From Flavobacterium frigoritolerans (lineage in GTDB: Bacteria > Bacteroidota > Bacteroidia > Flavobacteriales > Flavobacteriaceae), in the NCBI RefSeq assembly GCF_025847275.1, contig NZ_JAOZEV010000009.1, forward strand, positions 118,487 through 182,486: a stretch of DNA of 64,000 nt. The letters run 5' to 3'. Numbering within the stretch: the stretch's first letter is position 1; every line of letters begins with the position of its first letter. This document shows positions 25,955 through 35,191 of this stretch, in pieces. The notes under the pieces are model-generated. The model made no database searches. It had not been told where the DNA came from and was given only the letters and a program-made list of their open reading frames with translations. A program made the position numbers and the translations under genes.

Positions 25955-27730
25955 TTATATTTTTTTCGACTTTTTAGATGAAGAAGAATCATCTTTACGT
26001 TCACCAATTTGTTGTCTCCACATTGCATAATACAATCCTTTCTTATCAATAAGTTCATAGTGAGTTCCTTGTTCAATAATTTTCCCACGTTCGAGTACAA
26101 AAATTGTATCGGCATGCATTATAGTCGAGAGGCGATGAGCAATAAGAATAGTGATTTGCTGCTTATCGGCAGATATTTCTCTAACAGTTTCTGTAATTTG
26201 AGACTCAGTAAGAGAATCTAATGCCGAAGTTGCTTCATCAAATATTAGTATCTTGGGTTTACGCAATAAAGCTCTGGCTATCGAAAGGCGTTGTTTCTCG
26301 CCACCCGAAAGTTTTTTTCCTCCTTCGCCAAGAACGGTATCAAGACCTTTACCTGAATTAACTATAATGGGAGTTGCAGAAGCTTTTTCTATTGCCGAAA
26401 GCATTTCTTCGTCTGTAGCATCGGGTTTAACAAAAAGCAGATTCTCACGGATTGATCCAGAGAATAGCTGAGTATCTTGAGTTACAAATCCCATTTGTCT
26501 TCGAACGCGATTGTATCGCAAATCTTTAATAGATATATCATCATAAAGAATATCACCTTCAACAGGGCGGTATAAACCTACCAATAGTTTTACAAGAGTA
26601 GATTTCCCAGAACCAGATGGCCCTACAAATGCAATATTGTCGCCTAGTTTTGCTTTAAATGAAATATTCTGAATTGCATTGTAGCTAGCATTTTTATGTT
26701 TGAAAACAACATCGTTAAAATGTAATTGGCTAATTGCACCAACTTCTACAGGGTCTTCGGGACTATATTCGGGTTGCTTTTGCATTAGCTCATTAAAAAG
26801 AAATAAAGCTGTTTCGGCCTCGCGATAAGATATAATGATGCTTCCGAGATCTTGTAACGGACTTATAATTCCAGATGATATAAATTGCATAGAAATTAGT
26901 TCACCAGGAGATAAAACGTTCTTAAAAATAAGCCATAATAAAATGAATAGAATGGATTGTTTAAGGAATATTAAAATACTGCCTTGCAGAAAAGTAAGCG
27001 TTCGCATTTTCTTGACTTTCTCCATTTCTAGGTCATAAATTTCTTGAGTATGAACCTTTAAACGTCGAATTTCTGGATAAGTAAGACCAAGGCTTTTAAC
27101 AAGTTCAATATTTCGAAGGCTTTCGGTTATGGTACCACTCATTTGACGATTTTGCCGAATAAGCGAACGTTGTAATGTTTTGATAGATCGGCTTAAAATA
27201 CTAGTCAATCCACCCAGAATAACTACACCTATAAAAAAAACTGGAATAAGAGCCCAATGTTTGGTAACAGCATACCACATTAAGAAACCAATACCCACTA
27301 CGGAGGTAAATAAGATATTTATAAATGCCGAAATAAATTTTTCGGTATCAGAGCGTACTTTTTGCAAAACAGATAAAATTTCTCCACTGCTCTGGTCTTC
27401 AAATTCCTGAAAAGGTAATCTTAGTGTTTGCCTAAGTCCGTCATTAAAAATTTGCATTCCAAATTTTTGTACAATCATGCGTAATACATAATCCTTGAGC
27501 GATAGAAATAAACGAGCCGCAAGTGCAATAATAACAGCTATTATCAATAGTTTTATAACCCCGCTTTCTTTACTACTATCACTTTGTTTGTTATTTAAAG
27601 CATAATCATCGATGATTTTTCCAAAAATAATTGGGTCATAAAGAGAAAGTATTTGCGATATACCTGCAAAGAATAAAACAAGAACGATAAGCCAACCATA
27701 CGGTTTAAGGTATTTCCAGAATAAAATCAT
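25955..27730 (-). CDS. ABC-type exporter, fused membrane and ATPase domains
   Basis: A 591-residue half-transporter. Six membrane helices fill about residues 1-310 (type I exporter fold, with the KSLGLTYPEIRRLKVH coupling region). The nucleotide-binding domain contains Walker A VGPSGSGKSTLVKLL, a Q-loop, the signature LSGGEKQRLSIARALL, Walker B ILIFDEATSALD and the H-loop LIAHRLST. It should work as a homodimer. The cargo cannot be read from sequence; relatives carry lipids, peptides or drugs. No accessory protein lies beside it. Confidence 0.9.
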   Translation of the reverse strand: MILFWKYLKPYGWLIVLVLFFAGISQILSLYDPIIFGKIIDDYALNNKQSDSSKESGVIKLLIIAVIIALAARLFLSLKDYVLRMIVQKFGMQIFNDGLRQTLRLPFQEFEDQSSGEILSVLQKVRSDTEKFISAFINILFTSVVGIGFLMWYAVTKHWALIPVFFIGVVILGGLTSILSRSIKTLQRSLIRQNRQMSGTITESLRNIELVKSLGLTYPEIRRLKVHTQEIYDLEMEKVKKMRTLTFLQGSILIFLKQSILFILLWLIFKNVLSPGELISMQFISSGIISPLQDLGSIIISYREAETALFLFNELMQKQPEYSPEDPVEVGAISQLHFNDVVFKHKNASYNAIQNISFKAKLGDNIAFVGPSGSGKSTLVKLLVGLYRPVEGDILYDDISIKDLRYNRVRRQMGFVTQDTQLFSGSIRENLLFVKPDATDEEMLSAIEKASATPIIVNSGKGLDTVLGEGGKKLSGGEKQRLSIARALLRKPKILIFDEATSALDSLTESQITETVREISADKQQITILIAHRLSTIMHADTIFVLERGKIIEQGTHYELIDKKGLYYAMWRQQIGERKDDSSSSKKSKKI

Positions 27731-28206
27731 ATAAATCTTAATTGAAATGAATGTACAGCCATAACTAGCAAAAGAATTATAAAGATATTAAATAAAGAAA
27801 TGAATAGTTGAGATTTAGAAATTCAATTGTTTTACTAGTAATATTTTTTATTTCATATTTAAAATACAGAAAAATTATAGTATAGTTAATTTATTTTTAT
27901 TTTTTGGTAATAATTTGTATTTCAGTCATTTATGTTTTTGTTTTTTTGTTTTAGTTAGTGTTGTGTAGGAATTTGTTCTTACCTTTATTTTTCCAAAAAC
28001 TTCTTTTTTATTATAAAAACAGACTACACATTTTAGCTGTTAATCCTACTTAGTTTTAGAATTATTTAAAGTAATACCACAGGTTTAATTTCTGAGCATG
28101 TTAAAACGATTGTTTAATCTGATCGTATTCCGTGTTCTTATATTTTGCAATATCATACAACGATTAGTGAATTTAACCGTATATAAACCCCAAAAATTAA
28201 CCTATT
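27731..28206. other. Gene-free region between the ABC exporter and the MEKHLA gene
   Basis: A 476-base AT-rich stretch between divergent genes. It has no convincing open frame, repeat or hairpin. TTTG at 27914-27917 and a TATGTTTT at 27931 resemble promoter parts, but their 13-base spacing is too short to support a call. Confidence 0.4.
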
Positions 28207-28683
28207 ATGTCATTAGAAAAAAACCTCATTCTGCTGAAACAAATTGATGATTGTTTCTTAGCGCTTAACGGAAAAAACCTTCCGAGTCCTGCAAATATTT
28301 CAGACCGTTACAAATGGTTACATGAAGATGCACCTTATAGTATATTGGCACAAAATGCTGATGCTGAACCTTATTTTATTTATGCAAATAAATATGCGTT
28401 GTCTTGTTTTAGATACACAGATGAGGAAATACTAACGTTTCCATCTAGCTTTAGCGCCGCGATTGAAAATAGGCATGAGCGAGAATTACTGTTTAATAAA
28501 GTTGCGCAAGATAGTATTGTATATAATTACACAGGAGAACGTGTCGATAAGTATAAAAATAGTTTTATAATTCATGATACTATAGTTTGGCAATTAGAAA
28601 ATACTATAGGAGATGTATGGGGGCAAGGGGCATTATTTTGGAGAGAAGAAAAACAACGTCCAGATTGGTATTTTGATGTTTAA
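28207..28683 (+). CDS. MEKHLA domain protein
   Basis: A 158-residue protein that matches the MEKHLA (PAS-like) domain along its length: LLKQIDDCFLALNGKNLP, DAPYSILAQNADAEPYFIYANKYALSCFRYTDEEI, SFSAAIENRHERELLF, and IIHDTIVWQLENTIGDVWGQGALFW. It is soluble with no signal peptide. MEKHLA proteins resemble PAS sensors; the ligand and role in bacteria are unknown. It is monocistronic, with a terminator 60 bases after the stop. Confidence 0.85.
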   Translation: MSLEKNLILLKQIDDCFLALNGKNLPSPANISDRYKWLHEDAPYSILAQNADAEPYFIYANKYALSCFRYTDEEILTFPSSFSAAIENRHERELLFNKVAQDSIVYNYTGERVDKYKNSFIIHDTIVWQLENTIGDVWGQGALFWREEKQRPDWYFDV

Positions 28684-28742
28684 TTAAAAAATAACGGTAT
28701 AAAAGTATACCAGTTTGTTGTTATATTAAGTGAAATTAACTG

Positions 28743-28770
28743 AAAGCCATTTCTTTGAAATGGCTTTTTT
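28743..28770 (+). terminator. Rho-independent terminator after the MEKHLA gene
   Basis: AAAGCCATTTC (28743-28753) and GAAATGGCTTT (28757-28767) form a perfect 11-base-pair stem with a TTT loop, followed by T to 28770. Confidence 0.88.
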
Positions 28771-29089
28771 GTGCTATTAATTTTAAAAATATTTTAAAAG
28801 ATTATAGCTGTATTTATTGAGGTTAAGTGAGATATATCAAAAAAAATAATCTTTCAATACTATTTTGATAAAGTCATAATTTTACAGAATTTCATTTTTA
28901 TATTCTTAAAACCAGTAGGTACTAGTAGGATTGTTTTGTATAAGTATTTATTTTTGGTTTTCTATGTGAGTACAAATAATTTAGGATATTAGCTTTAGCC
29001 CGCATTATAAGTTTCTTATTATCTAATTTAATGGCATATAAAAATCTGTACTAATTAACCAAACAAACGATACAAATCAGCAAATAATA
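28771..29089 (+). other. Upstream region of galK
   Basis: A 319-base AT-rich stretch. A perfect -7 match, TATTTTTG (28949-28956), lies about 135 bases before the galK start, but the nearest TTTG (28935-28938) is too close to be its -33 partner. No riboswitch or operator palindrome was recognised. Confidence 0.35.
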
Positions 29090-30262
29090 ATGAATGATAT
29101 TTTAATCCAGAATACAACCCGTTTTTTTAAAGAAAAATTCGGGAATGAACCACAAAAAATTGTTCTTTCACCAGGAAGAATTAATATAATTGGAGAGCAT
29201 ATTGATTATAATGACGGATATGTTTTACCAGCAGCAATAGATAAAATTATTTGTTTTGCTTTGGAAAAAAATCATTCTAAAAAATCAAAAATATATGCGA
29301 TAGACATAAATGATGAATTTGAATTTGATTTAACAAAAGAGATTCAATTAAGTCATATTGTGTGGACAAATTATATTTTAGGTGTTGTAAAGCAACTTCA
29401 AGATAACGGATTTACTTTAGAAGGATTTAATTGTGTATTCAGTAGTAACATTCCAGTTGGTTCAGGATTATCTTCTTCAGCAGCATTAGAATGTGGGATG
29501 ATTTATGGAATAAAAGAACTTTTTGACCTTACTATCAAAAAAGTTGATATTGCATTATTAGGACAAAAAGCAGAACATTGGGTAGGGATTAATTGTGGTA
29601 TTATGGATCAGTTTTCAAGTGTTTATGGTCTACAAAATAAAGTTATTAAATTAGATTGTAAAACGTTGGAGTTTGAATATCATGAAGCAAATTTTAATGA
29701 TTATGCTTTGGTTTTATTTGATAGTAATGTAAAACATTCATTATTTACATCTGAGTATAATACGCGTCGAGAAGAGTGTGAAAAAGGACTGTTGATAATT
29801 AAAAACAATTTTCCAGCAATCAAAAGTTTTAGAGATTGTACAGAAAACCAATTATTGAGTATTCGAGATAAGATGGATAAAACTGTTTTTAAAAGAGTAC
29901 ATTATGTTATAAAAGAAATTAGTCGTGTTTCTCAAGCTTGCGAAGCGTTAGATAATGGAAATATTGAGCTTTTAGGACAGTTACTCTTTGACACTCATGA
30001 TGGTTTATCTAATGAGTACGAAGTGAGTTGTGAAGAATTAGATATGCTTGTTGCAACAGCAAAAGAGAATGATGCTATAATAGGTTCTAGATTAATGGGT
30101 GGAGGTTTTGGAGGGTGTACAATCAATTTAATTAAAAAAGGAAAAGAAAATGAGGTGAAAAATAAGTTTTCGTCCCTTTATTTAGATATATTTGGGATTG
30201 AATTAAAATTTTACGACGTAAAAATAGGAAACGGAACATCACTTTTCAACTTAGATAAATAA
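29090..30262 (+). CDS. galK: Galactokinase
   Basis: A 390-residue GHMP kinase. The galactokinase signature PGRINIIGEHIDYNDGYVLP lies near residues 27-46. The ATP-binding motif PVGSGLSSSAALECG is near 127-141, the catalytic Asp is in GINCGIMDQFSS, and the third motif is GGGFGGCT near 335-342. It phosphorylates alpha-D-galactose at C1, the first Leloir step. The galT start follows its TAA with no gap (TAAATG), indicating translational coupling. Galactose freed from pectin side chains is a likely source in this organism (inference). Confidence 0.96.
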   Translation: MNDILIQNTTRFFKEKFGNEPQKIVLSPGRINIIGEHIDYNDGYVLPAAIDKIICFALEKNHSKKSKIYAIDINDEFEFDLTKEIQLSHIVWTNYILGVVKQLQDNGFTLEGFNCVFSSNIPVGSGLSSSAALECGMIYGIKELFDLTIKKVDIALLGQKAEHWVGINCGIMDQFSSVYGLQNKVIKLDCKTLEFEYHEANFNDYALVLFDSNVKHSLFTSEYNTRREECEKGLLIIKNNFPAIKSFRDCTENQLLSIRDKMDKTVFKRVHYVIKEISRVSQACEALDNGNIELLGQLLFDTHDGLSNEYEVSCEELDMLVATAKENDAIIGSRLMGGGFGGCTINLIKKGKENEVKNKFSSLYLDIFGIELKFYDVKIGNGTSLFNLDK

Positions 30263-31315
30263 ATGAGAAACTTTAACATTAATGAAGACCCCCACAGAAG
30301 GTACAATCCATTACTCAACGAATGGGTTCTTGTTTCACCTCATAGAGAAAAACGCCCTTGGCAAGGACAAAATGAACTAATTACCTCAGAACCTTTGCCA
30401 AAACACGATTCAACTTGTTATTTGTGTCCAGAAAATGTAAGAGCAAACGGAATAAATAACCCCAAATATGAAGGTAGTTTTGTATTTGATAATGATTTTG
30501 CTGCCATGAAGCAAGATGAAATTATATACGAAGAGGATATTGTATATACTTTTTTTCTAGCTAAACCAGAAAGAGGAATCTCGCGAGTTGTATGTTTTTC
30601 GCCAAGACATGATCTTACATTGCCAGAAATGGAAATTAAAGACATTGAAAATATTATTAAAACATGGCAAAAAGAATACGCTGAATTAGGTGCAATCAAA
30701 TACATAAATTACGTTCAGATTTTTGAAAATAAAGGAAGTGTAATGGGATGTAGTAATCCGCACCCACACGGACAAATCTGGGCGCAGTCATCATTACCCA
30801 CTCAAGTAGAAAAAACCCAAAATAGTTTAAAAAGTTATTTTGATAAATATGGTAATACTCTTTTGCAAGATTATCTCAAAGCCGAATTAAAAAAAGAAAC
30901 TCGAATTGTTATTGAAAATGATCATTTTGTTGCATTGGTTCCTTTTTGGGCAATATGGCCGTATGAAACTATGATTATAAGTAAGAGAGCTTTTGGAAGA
31001 ATAACTGATTTTACAGAAGAAGAAGCTGTTTCGTTTGCTACAATTTTAAAACAGCTAACTATAAAATACGATAACCTTTTTAGTACTTCTTTCCCTTATT
31101 CATCAGGAATACATCAAGCTCCTACAGATGGAAATGAACACCTGGAATGGCATTTTCATATGCATTTCTATCCGCCATTGTTGCGATCAGCTTCAGTTAA
31201 GAAATTTATGGTTGGCTACGAAATGTTAGGAGAGTCACAACGAGATATGACTCCAGAAAAAAGTGCTGCTATTTTAAGAGAACAATCAAACGTTCATTAC
31301 AAAATGGAATCATAA
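30263..31315 (+). CDS. galT: Galactose-1-phosphate uridylyltransferase
   Basis: A 350-residue GalT of the HIT superfamily. The catalytic motif SNPHPHGQIW (nucleophile His in HPH) is near residues 165-174. Zn-site Cys residues occur in CYLCPENVRANG. The C-terminal domain has EHLEWHFHMHFYPPLLRS. It transfers UMP from UDP-glucose to galactose-1-phosphate. Coupled directly to galK, with a strong terminator 80 bases beyond its stop; galE and a sugar transporter are not in the window. Confidence 0.96.
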   Translation: MRNFNINEDPHRRYNPLLNEWVLVSPHREKRPWQGQNELITSEPLPKHDSTCYLCPENVRANGINNPKYEGSFVFDNDFAAMKQDEIIYEEDIVYTFFLAKPERGISRVVCFSPRHDLTLPEMEIKDIENIIKTWQKEYAELGAIKYINYVQIFENKGSVMGCSNPHPHGQIWAQSSLPTQVEKTQNSLKSYFDKYGNTLLQDYLKAELKKETRIVIENDHFVALVPFWAIWPYETMIISKRAFGRITDFTEEEAVSFATILKQLTIKYDNLFSTSFPYSSGIHQAPTDGNEHLEWHFHMHFYPPLLRSASVKKFMVGYEMLGESQRDMTPEKSAAILREQSNVHYKMES

Positions 31316-31396
31316 TCGTAAAATAAAAAATCATTTGCCACTCATTTTCATTTGTTTTTCCCATAATACAAATGAATTTTAAATAAGTTATCTACT

Positions 31397-31435
31397 AAGA
31401 ATAAGGAAGCTTCGGTTTCCTTATTCTTTTTTTTT
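31397..31435 (+). terminator. Rho-independent terminator after galKT with a UUCG loop
   Basis: AGAATAAGGAAGC (31398-31410) pairs with GTTTCCTTATTCT (31415-31427) across a TTCG tetraloop, extendable by one A-T pair, and is followed by a run of T to 31435. This is one of the strongest intrinsic terminators in the window. Confidence 0.92.
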
Positions 31436-31536
31436 ACCCTATTTTTACTTAAAAAGTATTAATTATCGGTTTATTTCGTAATAAAATCAAAAGATTATAT
31501 ATGAGGTAAGTTTGAGAATCATTTAAATAAAAAGAC

Positions 31537-32292
31537 ATGAAAATAGGACTAATAGGATTTGGAAAAACAGGTAAATCAGTAGCTTCAGTACTGTTAGAAA
31601 ATAAGAATTTTTGTTTAGAATGGGTTTTAAGACAAAGTACAGTACTGGAGCATCGATCAGTTCCAGAATTTTTTGGCGTTCCATCGGAGGAGCCTGGATT
31701 AATATATTCAAGTTCCAAAACAACAATGAAAGAGCTTTTAGATAAGCACCCTGTTGATATTATTATTGATTTTTCGTCAACTATAGGTATTCATACTTAT
31801 GGTGAAATTGCAGCTCAAAGGGGAGTTAAAATAATATCAGCGATATCTCATTATACCGATAAAGAGTTAAAGCTATTAAAAAAATTAGCTAGTAAAACAA
31901 CCGTGTTCTGGTCACCAAATATTACTCTTGGAGTAAATTATTTATTATTTGCAGCCAAATTTTTGAAGAAAATTGCTCCTTGGGTAGATATTGAAGTAAA
32001 TGAAGAGCATTTTAAATTAAAGCAAGGAACATCTGGTACAGCTATTAAAATCGCCGAAGCTTTAGATGTAGAAAAAGAAAATATAAATTCGGTCAGGGCA
32101 GGAGGTATCGTAGGTAAACATGAAGTAATATTTGGATTCCCTTATCAAACAGTACGACTCATTCACGAATCGATTTCGAGAGAAGCATTTGGTACAGGCG
32201 TTATTTTTGTCGCAGAAAATATTGAAAATAAGGAAATTGGATTGTATAATTTTGAAGATCTTTTAGCTCCATATTTTCAAATTGATAAGTAA
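31537..32292 (+). CDS. DapB-like reductase (divergent 4-hydroxy-tetrahydrodipicolinate reductase homologue)
   Basis: A 251-residue Rossmann protein with the nucleotide loop GLIGFGKTGKS (residues 4-13) and the DapB C-terminal domain. The central motif reads EEHFKLKQGTSGTA, where canonical DapB has E-x-HH-x-x-K-x-D-x-PSGTA. The first His (158) and the Lys (162) are kept, but the second His is Phe159 and the P and D are lost or shifted by one residue. DapB makes tetrahydrodipicolinate for lysine and peptidoglycan. The motif change leaves it open whether this is the working DapB or a paralogue with another substrate. It stands as a single gene. Confidence 0.75.
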   Translation: MKIGLIGFGKTGKSVASVLLENKNFCLEWVLRQSTVLEHRSVPEFFGVPSEEPGLIYSSSKTTMKELLDKHPVDIIIDFSSTIGIHTYGEIAAQRGVKIISAISHYTDKELKLLKKLASKTTVFWSPNITLGVNYLLFAAKFLKKIAPWVDIEVNEEHFKLKQGTSGTAIKIAEALDVEKENINSVRAGGIVGKHEVIFGFPYQTVRLIHESISREAFGTGVIFVAENIENKEIGLYNFEDLLAPYFQIDK

Positions 32293-32374
32293 AAATAATT
32301 AATCATAAAATTTGCGTATCCCGAATAACTATCGGGCTACGCGATTTAAATCTGTTTAAACTTTTATTATATGC

Positions 32375-32755
32375 TTATTTCCCTACTCTGTCAATAGGCC
32401 TAAAACGCAATGCACTCCAAGTTTCATCTATAGAAATAGCGGTCACTGTTTTTAATCCAAATTCTTCTCCAGTTACGCGGATTGTATCTCTGTTTATGTC
32501 GGTTTTTATTTTTGAAGTACCTTTCGGATAGGCAAACCATAATACGCTATCAGATTCAATATTTTCTAAATCATATTTAAGAAAATTTAAAAACTCCTGG
32601 TTATTATTAATAAAAATTAAGGTGTTTGTGTTTTTTGTTTTTTTGTCAAAAGTAATTTTCATTCCAAGTTTAATAAACTCTTCTTTTATTCCTTTTGGCG
32701 CATTAAGAACAGTTCCGTTGTCCTTAAATTTTAGTTTTTTGATAACGTCTAGCAT
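32375..32755 (-). CDS. Small hypothetical protein, DUF3052-like
   Basis: A 126-residue soluble protein with an alpha/beta pattern. The N-terminal part is TVLNAPKGIKEEFIKLGMKI; the middle has LWFAYPKGTSKIK; the C-terminal end ISIDETWSALRFRPIDRVG resembles DUF3052 proteins, which end in a similar WSALRFR motif. Function unknown. No catalytic motif is visible. It lies 138 bases from the stop of the HEAT-repeat gene, on the same strand. Confidence 0.65.
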   Translation of the reverse strand: MLDVIKKLKFKDNGTVLNAPKGIKEEFIKLGMKITFDKKTKNTNTLIFINNNQEFLNFLKYDLENIESDSVLWFAYPKGTSKIKTDINRDTIRVTGEEFGLKTVTAISIDETWSALRFRPIDRVGK

Positions 32756-32893
32756 TATTTATAAATTGCTTGGTTTAGTTAATGCTAATATAAGTGTTTT
32801 TTTTAAGGTTCAAAGATTCAGAGTGACAGGGGAAACAAAGGTTAGAGTTACTAAGGAGTTGATATTGATACTAAAACCTTTTTCTGGCGAAGC

Positions 32894-33697
32894 TTATTTT
32901 TCAATAGTTCGCAGAGCTTTTTTTATTATATAAGCTGTTTCTTTAGTAGGGCTATTTTTTTTCCAATTTTCACAAATTTCAATAACAAATTCAGGATTAG
33001 TTTTGCTGGCATCATTCAGCCAGTTCCCAACGCTATCTTGTACATATTTCGCGTTATCCGATTTTAGAGGTTCTAAAATGATTAAACCTAATCTGGGATT
33101 TTGTTTTATTTCCTCGAGATGCTCACACCAAACTCCTCTTGGTCTCGTAGCTTCACTTGCAAACCGTCTTATATTCTCGTCAGAGTGTTTTGTCCATTCT
33201 GATAAGATTGTCAAGCTTTCGGTTAGATTTTTAGTTATAGATGATCTTACAGTCAACCAGCAAATTTCTCTAACGCCAAAATGTTTATCAGCAGAAAAGG
33301 GCTGAATCTGATCTAACATTTCACTAATTGACAGTTCCGTATTTTTTCCAATAGTATAGGTTGCCCAACACCTAACTAAGTCTGATTTATGAGTTGATAG
33401 TATTGCAAAAAGCGCAGTGTCATTTTTTTGTTTTGCTAACTTAAAAAGGCTTGTTCCAATAGTTTCATTTATTGTATTGACAGTTTGTTTTTTTAGAGAA
33501 TCAATATTGGTAATGATTGTTTCTAAATAGCTGGAACGATCAGTTTGTAGAAGGAAGTTTTTAAGTAAAAGTCTTTGGTCAATAGCCAACCATTCTACTA
33601 AATTGGCAGTTTCAATTTCTCCCTTATTTAGTTTTTCCAAAATAGCAGTAGGTATATCCTTAGTTGAGCGCGATCCTTTACGTTTAATTTCTGTCAT
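32894..33697 (-). CDS. DNA alkylation repair protein, AlkD-like HEAT-repeat family
   Basis: A 267-residue all-helical protein. It begins with a basic segment (MTEIKRKGSRSTKDIP). HEAT-like helices include SDLVRCWATYTIG, KHFGVREICWLTVRSSI, ENIRRFASEATRPRGVWCEHL and KYVQDSVGNWLNDASKTNPEFV, the last two being characteristic of the COG4335 branch of DNA alkylation repair proteins. These glycosylases bind DNA through the helical superhelix and remove alkylated bases. It is divergent from the HxlR regulator, 159 bases away. Confidence 0.82.
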   Translation of the reverse strand: MTEIKRKGSRSTKDIPTAILEKLNKGEIETANLVEWLAIDQRLLLKNFLLQTDRSSYLETIITNIDSLKKQTVNTINETIGTSLFKLAKQKNDTALFAILSTHKSDLVRCWATYTIGKNTELSISEMLDQIQPFSADKHFGVREICWLTVRSSITKNLTESLTILSEWTKHSDENIRRFASEATRPRGVWCEHLEEIKQNPRLGLIILEPLKSDNAKYVQDSVGNWLNDASKTNPEFVIEICENWKKNSPTKETAYIIKKALRTIEK

Positions 33698-33856
33698 AAT
33701 GATTTATCAATTCTTAAGGGCGCAGTTCATTAAGTATCGTATTTACTTAACTAAATTAGTTGACCATTATTTTATTAATTTTGCAAAGATTCAAAACATT
33801 ATTTGCATGTGCAATAACGCATATTATTAGCACATAGGGATAAAAAAGTCACTATT

Positions 33857-34195
33857 ATGAAAACAAAGGAAAGAAGTTCAGAAAATAAAATTTGCCCATT
33901 AGAAGTAGCCGTTAATTCTATTAGTGGGAAATGGAAAGTTCCTATTGTTTGGCAAATCAATGAAGGTAAAAAGAGACCTAGTGAATTTTTACGTGGAATT
34001 GCAAAAGTTGACAGGAGAGTTTTGAATCAACAGTTAAAAGAAATGGAACAAGATGGCATTTTGACCAAAGTGTCTTTTAATGAACTTCCACCAAGAGTAG
34101 AATATTCACTCACAGAATTAGGAGAAAAATTAGTCACAATTTTATGGATGCTAAATGATTGGGGCAAATTAATGATACCTGCTGAGGAAGATTAA
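33857..34195 (+). CDS. HxlR family winged-helix transcriptional regulator
   Basis: A 112-residue DNA-binding protein. CPLEVAVNSISGKWKVPIVWQI is the HxlR start with its conserved Cys, followed by RPSEFLRGIAKVDRRVLNQQLKEMEQDGIL (recognition helix and wing) and VEYSLTELGEKLVTILWMLNDWG. Many members sense electrophiles or redox stress through that Cys. The divergent AlkD-like gene is a possible target (inference). Confidence 0.9.
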   Translation: MKTKERSSENKICPLEVAVNSISGKWKVPIVWQINEGKKRPSEFLRGIAKVDRRVLNQQLKEMEQDGILTKVSFNELPPRVEYSLTELGEKLVTILWMLNDWGKLMIPAEED

Positions 34196-34223
34196 TTTAT
34201 TTAAGACAGCATTAGGCTTTAAG

Positions 34224-34730
34224 TTAAAGTAAAGCCCTGTTTGTTATAAAATATGCTAGTTCTTCTTCACTTCTTGTTAAGTTACTTAATCGCTTAAAAC
34301 CTGCTTTTTGCAATACATTTTGAGATCCACTATTGTCAAGATCTGTTATAGCAACGACTTCGTTTTTATCTGTATTTGAAAAAGAATATTGAGTAAGCGC
34401 TTTGCATACTTCTGTAGCAATACCTTTTCCCCAATATGGTTTGCTAAGTACATATCCAATTTCTATTTGATTAGTGTTATCTACAAAAATACGAGCGACA
34501 CACATTCCTATAAAATTATTATTTGTAGTGTCGAATATTGCCCATCGGCTAAGATTTCCTGTTTTATAATTTTCAAGCAATTCGTTGAACATTTCAACAT
34601 ATCTTTCTGGAGAAACTTGAGGTAAATATTGGGTAACTTCAGGATCTTTAAACAAGTTTAAAAATGTTTGTTTTTCTTCTGGTAAAAATTCACGAATGAT
34701 TATTTTTTGGCTTTGGTATAGGTTTGACAT
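34224..34730 (-). CDS. GNAT family N-acetyltransferase
   Basis: A 168-residue acetyltransferase of the RimJ/RimL type. Recognisable parts are IIREFLPEEKQTFLNLFKDPEVTQYL, the beta strand EIGYVLSKPYWGKGIATEVCKAL (acetyl-CoA pyrophosphate loop, Q/R-x-x-G-x-G/A reduced to GKGIA) and the C-terminal NSGSQNVLQKAGFKRL. The substrate is unknown. Its start is followed by the divergent small membrane-protein gene at 34808. Confidence 0.88.
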   Translation of the reverse strand: MSNLYQSQKIIIREFLPEEKQTFLNLFKDPEVTQYLPQVSPERYVEMFNELLENYKTGNLSRWAIFDTTNNNFIGMCVARIFVDNTNQIEIGYVLSKPYWGKGIATEVCKALTQYSFSNTDKNEVVAITDLDNSGSQNVLQKAGFKRLSNLTRSEEELAYFITNRALL

Positions 34731-34807
34731 GTTATTGATTTGTATTTACCAAAAGTAAAAAAATAAAATACATATATTCGCAATTAAAAAATTAGTTAGA
34801 TTTAAGA

Positions 34808-34981
34808 ATGGAAATACAGCAAATAATAAGGTTTATATTGCCTTTAGTAAGTGTCGTTATGGGATTAGCAATAAGAAATTCAGATAATAAAAATTACGCC
34901 TCTATAAAAAAATATTGGTGGTTTTTTGTTGTGATAGGAATCCTTTTGTTCTCATACCGATTATATAAGTTTTTGAATTAA
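34808..34981 (+). CDS. Small membrane protein (57 aa)
   Basis: A short open frame starting MEIQQIIRFILPLVSVV. It has two hydrophobic segments (about residues 7-22 and 38-50) joined by a polar loop SDNKNYASIKKY, and ends in a positively charged tail. The codon use and the two-helix layout look like a real small inner-membrane protein, but I do not recognise a family. No ribosome-binding site is clear, as usual in this phylum. Confidence 0.5.
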   Translation: MEIQQIIRFILPLVSVVMGLAIRNSDNKNYASIKKYWWFFVVIGILLFSYRLYKFLN

Positions 34982-35191
34982 TCGATATCATGTAGTTCAT
35001 ATAAAATTAAGTTTATTTAAGAGCGTTAACTCAAATAATTGATTATATTTATTGTAAGATTAGTTTACAATTAATTAGTGGATAATCACTGAATTATACT
35101 TTAAGTTATTCTTGATATAAGTTTAGATAATGGGCTTATTATTAATATCTAATAAGGAATATCTATCAATAATAAATTAATATTTTACGCT

